This document shows positions 60,661 to 64,000 of a stretch of 64,000 nucleotides of DNA, piece after piece (the first letter of the stretch is position 1; every line of letters begins with the position of its first letter). A model generated the notes under the pieces. That model did not search any database, was not told the DNA's origin, and saw nothing but the letters and a program-made list of their open reading frames with translations. Both the position numbers and the translations under genes were made by a program. Source of the stretch: Mycobacterium sp. Root135 (GTDB taxonomy: Bacteria > Actinomycetota > Actinomycetes > Mycobacteriales > Mycobacteriaceae); contig NZ_LMEZ01000001.1 of NCBI RefSeq assembly GCF_001426545.1, forward strand, positions 372,967-436,966, given 5' to 3'.

Positions 60661-60989
60661 ACGTGTTGGTGAATGGCGTATGCCCTTGTCACGGCCCGGA
60701 ATCGCTCTTCGCGCGCCGCCACACATGTCGTGCACCTTCCGGAAAGGATGGGATCCTTGTAGCCGGCCTAGCGCCACGCAGCAGCATCGTTGTGGCGGGT
60801 CAGGCGAGTGTCTGCAATCATTCCGGGCTGACACCTGCGTCGATAAACCCGGCGTTGACGTCGTAAACCACTCCTACGCAAAGCATTTTGTCCGGCAGCC
60901 CCGTCAGCACTTGGGATCGCCGCCACGTCGACCTGCACGGCCGCATGAGGGTCGGGAAGATTGCCTGGACGGCGTGCGGCGCGTGAGCA
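60661..60989. other. Degenerate stretch, no firm gene
   Basis: A minus-strand frame reads VLTGLPDKMLCVGVVYDVNA then GFIDAGVSPE (60860-60820 region), protein-like at the end only. Possibly another remnant, not identified. Confidence 0.35.
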
Positions 60990-62024
60990 CTATTGCGCGG
61001 CTTGAGCAATCCTGCGTGGTGAGCATTCCCTGATGAGGCTGTCGAGGTTCTGCTGCACGCGTTCGGGGGCGATGCCCACCGATGGTGAGTACAGCATGAT
61101 GTGGTCGAGAACGCCTTCGTAGCGCGTGAGCCCGACGCGGACGTCGTCAGCGGTTCCGGCGACGCCCATGGTGTCGATCATCTCCTCGGATACCGCGGCG
61201 AACATCGCTGGGAAATCGCGTCGGGCGAAGGCTTCCCGGATTGTCTTGCCCTCGGTGGCGAAGCCGTTAACGTCAAGGACCGTCTCGTAGGACTTGACCG
61301 AGGAGTAGAACGCAATCTGTTGGGCCAGTTCGCGTCTGGCGACCTCGGCGTCCTCATGGATGGCGCACATGACCATGGAGACGACTTCGACGTCACGGGG
61401 GTCGCGGTCGGCGTGCGCGGCGCCCTTGGCGATGGCTGGCCGGACGATCTCCTGGACGTAGGTGGTGGTGAATAGGGGATGCCCTGCGAGGCCATCGGCC
61501 ACCCTGCCGGCTGTCTCGCACATCCGGGGGCGCACACCGGCGGTGATGACCGGGATCGGCCGGCTGGGGGGTTGGACTTCGCCGGTCGGAATGAGGTTCA
61601 TCCTGTAGAAGCGGCCCTCGTGGTGGATTGGACCTTCGTACAGGTTCCAGATGCGGCGCAGCAGCACGACGAGTTCTTCCATCCTCAGCGCGGGTGCGGA
61701 CGTGTCGGGGACACCGTGCCAGTCGCTCATCATCCGTTTGGTGCCGTTGCCGATGCCGAGCACCAGTCGTCCGTGGGAGAGTTCGTCGAGGTCGCGTGCC
61801 TCAGTGGCTAGCACCAGGGGGCTTCGGCCGACGCCGTAGAGGATGGAGGACCCGATCCGGCAGTTCTGTGTGCTGTTGGCCATCGCGGCCATGGAGATGG
61901 ATCCGGAGCGTGAGTAGAACTCGGAGGCCCATGCGGCGTCGAACCCGGCGTCGTCGGCGGCTCGGGCGGTCTGAGCCATCGATTGCAGGTCCGCGCCGAG
62001 AACCGACAGGCCATAGGTGCTCAT
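60990..62024 (-). CDS. LLM-class (F420-dependent type) oxidoreductase
   Basis: The 344-residue product is a luciferase-like TIM barrel: AADDAGFDAAWASEFYSRSG, STQNCRIGSSILYGVGRSPL, LSHGRLVLGIGNGTKRMMSD and PIPVITAGVRPRMCETAGRV. In mycobacteria most such proteins use F420. The substrate is unknown. The start overlaps the end of the TetR gene, so both belong to one operon. Confidence 0.9.
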   Translation of the reverse strand: MSTYGLSVLGADLQSMAQTARAADDAGFDAAWASEFYSRSGSISMAAMANSTQNCRIGSSILYGVGRSPLVLATEARDLDELSHGRLVLGIGNGTKRMMSDWHGVPDTSAPALRMEELVVLLRRIWNLYEGPIHHEGRFYRMNLIPTGEVQPPSRPIPVITAGVRPRMCETAGRVADGLAGHPLFTTTYVQEIVRPAIAKGAAHADRDPRDVEVVSMVMCAIHEDAEVARRELAQQIAFYSSVKSYETVLDVNGFATEGKTIREAFARRDFPAMFAAVSEEMIDTMGVAGTADDVRVGLTRYEGVLDHIMLYSPSVGIAPERVQQNLDSLIRECSPRRIAQAAQ

Positions 62025-62617
62025 ATTTCGTCTCCTTGGCGTGGGCGCAGGCCGTTGAACATGACGGCGTAGAGGGTGTCGGCGACCACCGTCTCGTCGA
62101 GATGGTGATCGGTGACCAGGTACATGAGGGCGTTGATGGTGACGGCACCGAAAAGTGCGATCGACGTGGAGCGTGCGTCGGGCTGTTCCACGAGGGATCC
62201 GTCGCGGGCTCCTGCGAGTAGCAGGGCCTCTACGGGCTTTTGATAGGCGGTGTTGATCATCTCGGCGATGACCGGCATCCGGGCGGCTCGTCCCAGTTCA
62301 TTGATGAGTGCATGGCAGACCGCTGGGCGTTGCGCCATCGCCCGCAACTGGGCGCGGATGACGAGTTCGAGGCGTTCGGCACCGGTGCCGTCGGTGTGCA
62401 CGATCGCGTTTACGGCCTCGGCGATGTCCTTGAGGAGGTCTTCGAGCAGGAACGCGAGGATCTCCTCCTTGCCAGCGAAGTAGTAGTACAGCGTTGCTTT
62501 CGGCACGCCGGTTACCGCGGCGACGTCTTCGATCTTGGAGTCGTTGAGCCCCTTTTCGGCGAATAGGTCCGCCGCGGCGGGAAGCCGATCAGAGATCTGA
62601 CGTGGAACCCTGCGCAT
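62021..62617 (-). CDS. TetR/AcrR-family regulator
   Basis: The 198-residue product begins MRRVPRQISDRLPAAADLFA; HTH KGLNDSKIEDVAAVTGVPKA then TLYYYFAGKEEILAFLLEDL. First gene of an operon with the LLM oxidoreductase, so it probably regulates its own operon through the 21-bp dyad 20 bp upstream of its start. Confidence 0.88.
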   Translation of the reverse strand: MRRVPRQISDRLPAAADLFAEKGLNDSKIEDVAAVTGVPKATLYYYFAGKEEILAFLLEDLLKDIAEAVNAIVHTDGTGAERLELVIRAQLRAMAQRPAVCHALINELGRAARMPVIAEMINTAYQKPVEALLLAGARDGSLVEQPDARSTSIALFGAVTINALMYLVTDHHLDETVVADTLYAVMFNGLRPRQGDEI

Positions 62618-62636
62618 CGTCCCTCCCGTTCGCGGA

Positions 62637-62657
62637 GTTTGAACTCAGAGTCTAAAC
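62637..62657. promoter_or_regulatory. Candidate TetR operator
   Basis: A 21-bp dyad: GTTT-GA-ACTC, A, GAGT-CT-AAAC. Sixteen of 20 arm positions are symmetrical. Its place 20 bp before the tetR start fits autoregulation. Confidence 0.65.
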
Positions 62658-62763
62658 CGTTGTTGCTCTTCGCCGGTAGCGCTGGACATCGTCGTGCTGC
62701 CGCTCCAGAGAACCGGTGGTCTCCAGGAAGTCGGATGTCCAAAGTGCTGGTTATGGATCGACT

Positions 62764-63849
62764 TCAGTTGATGGTTGACGTCGGCGTCGACGCGCCAAGT
62801 GATCGACTGGCCCTTTCGAGGGCTCCGACGAGACGCGTCTCGGTCTCCGGGAGCATTGCGGCGACTTCGGCTGCAGCCAGGCTGCGGCTGCGCAGCGGCG
62901 TGTCAGCATTCGTGGCCGCGGCCGCCAGCGCGGACCACGCGTTGGAGGCGTCTCTGGCTGCCGCCGCGGCATCGGCGGTGGCGGCGTCGTTCAGAAGGTC
63001 GGCGATGGTCTGGCAACCCTGCGCCTGCAACGTGCGGAAGAGCCCACCCCCGGTGCCGGCCTTCTCGATGAAGGCACCGAGCCCGAATAGTGCTGCCGTC
63101 AGACCCTCGTCATCGAATGACGTTGTCCAAGAACGCAAGTCCTCTGCGAACGCCTGCACGCCCTTCAGGCCCGAGGATTCGACCTCGGCCGCCTCGACGT
63201 GCAGTAGCGGCGCACCCGCGGCGTCACCCCGCATGACCGCTGCGCTCGCGCCGAGCGCGTCACCCGCAATCGGACGGAGGTCGGGCACGTGGTCCGGCCA
63301 GTCGACGTGATAGGTGGTGTGTCGGGTGGGGGTCGGGAACCCGACTGAGGACCGCGCGCGTCGTAGTTTGTCGTAGGGAACGAGCTGGGTGGTGTCGCGG
63401 TCGTTGTCGACCACGTACGCCACGCGTTCCTCGTCGTCGTATCCGACGATGACGATGTCGTGGCGGCTCATGTGCAGTCGGACGCGCAGATAGGGGAGTT
63501 CGCCGATGTCCGCCCACACCATGACCGGGCGGCCCTTGTCGACTTCGTCGGTCACGAATGCCCATCCCACGTCTGGGTCGTCGGTGGTTCGCACGACGAA
63601 CGTCGCGCCCACCCGCGTGAGGTAATCCTGTTCCAATTCGCTACCTCGCCCCACGAGGTAGGTCTGCGGAGTCAGCTGCGGCGAGCGGACGTAGCAGAAG
63701 TCCAGGGCTCCGCCGAGGGCAAAGACCACTCCTTCTTCGAGTGTTTGCGATCCCCAGGCGATTTCGGCCCATTCGGTGAGGTCCCGAAGCGCGCCCGAGC
63801 CGCAGTGACCTCCCTTCTCGTGCCGGTAGGGAATTTGTACCGTGGTCAT
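62764..63849 (-). CDS. BtrH-N / DUF4872 protein
   Basis: The 361-residue product begins MTTVQIPYRHEKGGHCGSGA with the BtrH N-terminal motif (HxGxHCxxxA), where the Cys is thought to accept an acyl group. GRPVMVWADIGELPYLRVRL, HDIVIVGYDDEERVAYVVDN and DTTQLVPYDKLRRARSS continue a papain-like/BtrH fold. The C-terminal helical domain (HVEAAEVESSGLKGVQAFAE onward) fits DUF4872. BtrH is an acyl-ACP:aminoglycoside acyltransferase; relatives occur in many actinobacteria with unknown substrates. ATG 63849 has GGAGG 5 nt upstream. Confidence 0.8.
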   Translation of the reverse strand: MTTVQIPYRHEKGGHCGSGALRDLTEWAEIAWGSQTLEEGVVFALGGALDFCYVRSPQLTPQTYLVGRGSELEQDYLTRVGATFVVRTTDDPDVGWAFVTDEVDKGRPVMVWADIGELPYLRVRLHMSRHDIVIVGYDDEERVAYVVDNDRDTTQLVPYDKLRRARSSVGFPTPTRHTTYHVDWPDHVPDLRPIAGDALGASAAVMRGDAAGAPLLHVEAAEVESSGLKGVQAFAEDLRSWTTSFDDEGLTAALFGLGAFIEKAGTGGGLFRTLQAQGCQTIADLLNDAATADAAAAARDASNAWSALAAAATNADTPLRSRSLAAAEVAAMLPETETRLVGALERASRSLGASTPTSTIN

Positions 63850-64000
63850 TGCCACCTCCTCGCCTGTCCTGGGGTCATGACACCGTCGACCGTAGGTCGG
63901 AGCGAAGGCATCGTGGTGGGTGGCCCCTGGGCTGCAGCTCGCTGTCGCAGCTGGGGCTCGGCCGTCTTCCAGCGTCGTCTCCGATCGCTTTCAACTGCGG
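63850..64000. other. Upstream region, no gene within the window
   Basis: Holds the leader of the BtrH-N gene. The window ends before the next gene. Confidence 0.4.

Noticed and set aside
60810..60890. Minus-strand VGVVYDVNAGFIDAGVSPE as an enzyme C-terminus
   Set aside because: Only about 25 residues look protein-like and no family could be named with confidence.

Overview
The window looks like chromosome from a fast-growing environmental Mycobacterium (Mycolicibacterium-like). It is GC-rich, often starts genes with GTG, and carries typical mycobacterial families: an Rv1733c-like C-terminus, DUF2252, RipA/RipB-type NlpC/P60 proteins, a TIGR00027-type methyltransferase, LLM F420-type oxidoreductases, DUF6131, DUF3297, LGFP-repeat lipoproteins and a mycofactocin-type SDR. 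No tRNA, rRNA or CRISPR array was seen.

Layout. 0-9.5 kb: a tandem-repeat secreted protein, an FMN azoreductase and a kinase-like protein whose upstream regions carry diverged copies of one duplicated block with a 21-bp dyad, a dienelactone-hydrolase-like protein lacking its nucleophile, DUF3297, DUF2252, and a two-gene pair (Tm-1-like UPF0261 plus PEP-hydrolase-like TIM barrel) that matches the two halves of plant Tm-1. 9.7-16.4 kb: a small membrane protein, an ATGA-coupled pair sharing a C-terminal domain, LacI and TetR regulators, a phytanoyl-CoA dioxygenase-like protein and an SDR. 16.4-26.2 kb: a complete aerobic (form I) CO dehydrogenase locus: divergent LysR (CutR-like), XdhC/CoxI, medium (FAD), small (2Fe-2S) and large (Mo/Cu) subunits, a second XdhC-family protein fused to a YHS domain, MoxR ATPase (CoxD), SRPBCC (CoxG) and VWA (CoxE). 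26.4-30.6 kb: an FdhF/YdeP-family molybdopterin oxidoreductase, an MFS exporter and a carboxymuconolactone-decarboxylase-like protein.

30.6-51 kb is a mosaic of short intact genes (small secreted proteins, PPOX, LGFP lipoprotein, GDPD, YdcF-type lipoprotein, tautomerase/TetR, DoxX, EthD, methyltransferase, MarR/amidohydrolase) separated by decayed DNA. The decayed DNA holds remnants of luxR, mazF, an integrase, a GNAT acetyltransferase, ripA and possibly tetR. Two repeat systems run through it. One is a short interspersed element, about 50-140 bp, with two TATTC-containing cores, in at least eight copies all in one orientation and often at the ends of remnants. The other is a set of mosaic repeat blocks (A/B/C and D/E) that are contiguous at one locus and split by an intact small gene at another. 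A duplicated DUF2510 membrane-protein gene lies in block E; one copy is intact and the other is frameshifted by an 8-bp deletion.

51-58.7 kb is a copper-response region: BlaI/M56 pair, DUF6153, DUF305 lipoprotein, CsoR, a CopZ-like carrier, CopA, an AraC regulator and a sterol-desaturase-family membrane enzyme, with three near-identical CsoR-type palindromes. 58.9-64 kb holds a RipB-like NlpC/P60 hydrolase, a small hypothetical, a DNA-ligase remnant, an operon of TetR plus LLM oxidoreductase with a likely operator, and a BtrH-N/DUF4872 protein. All calls are from reading the sequence; no database search was run.
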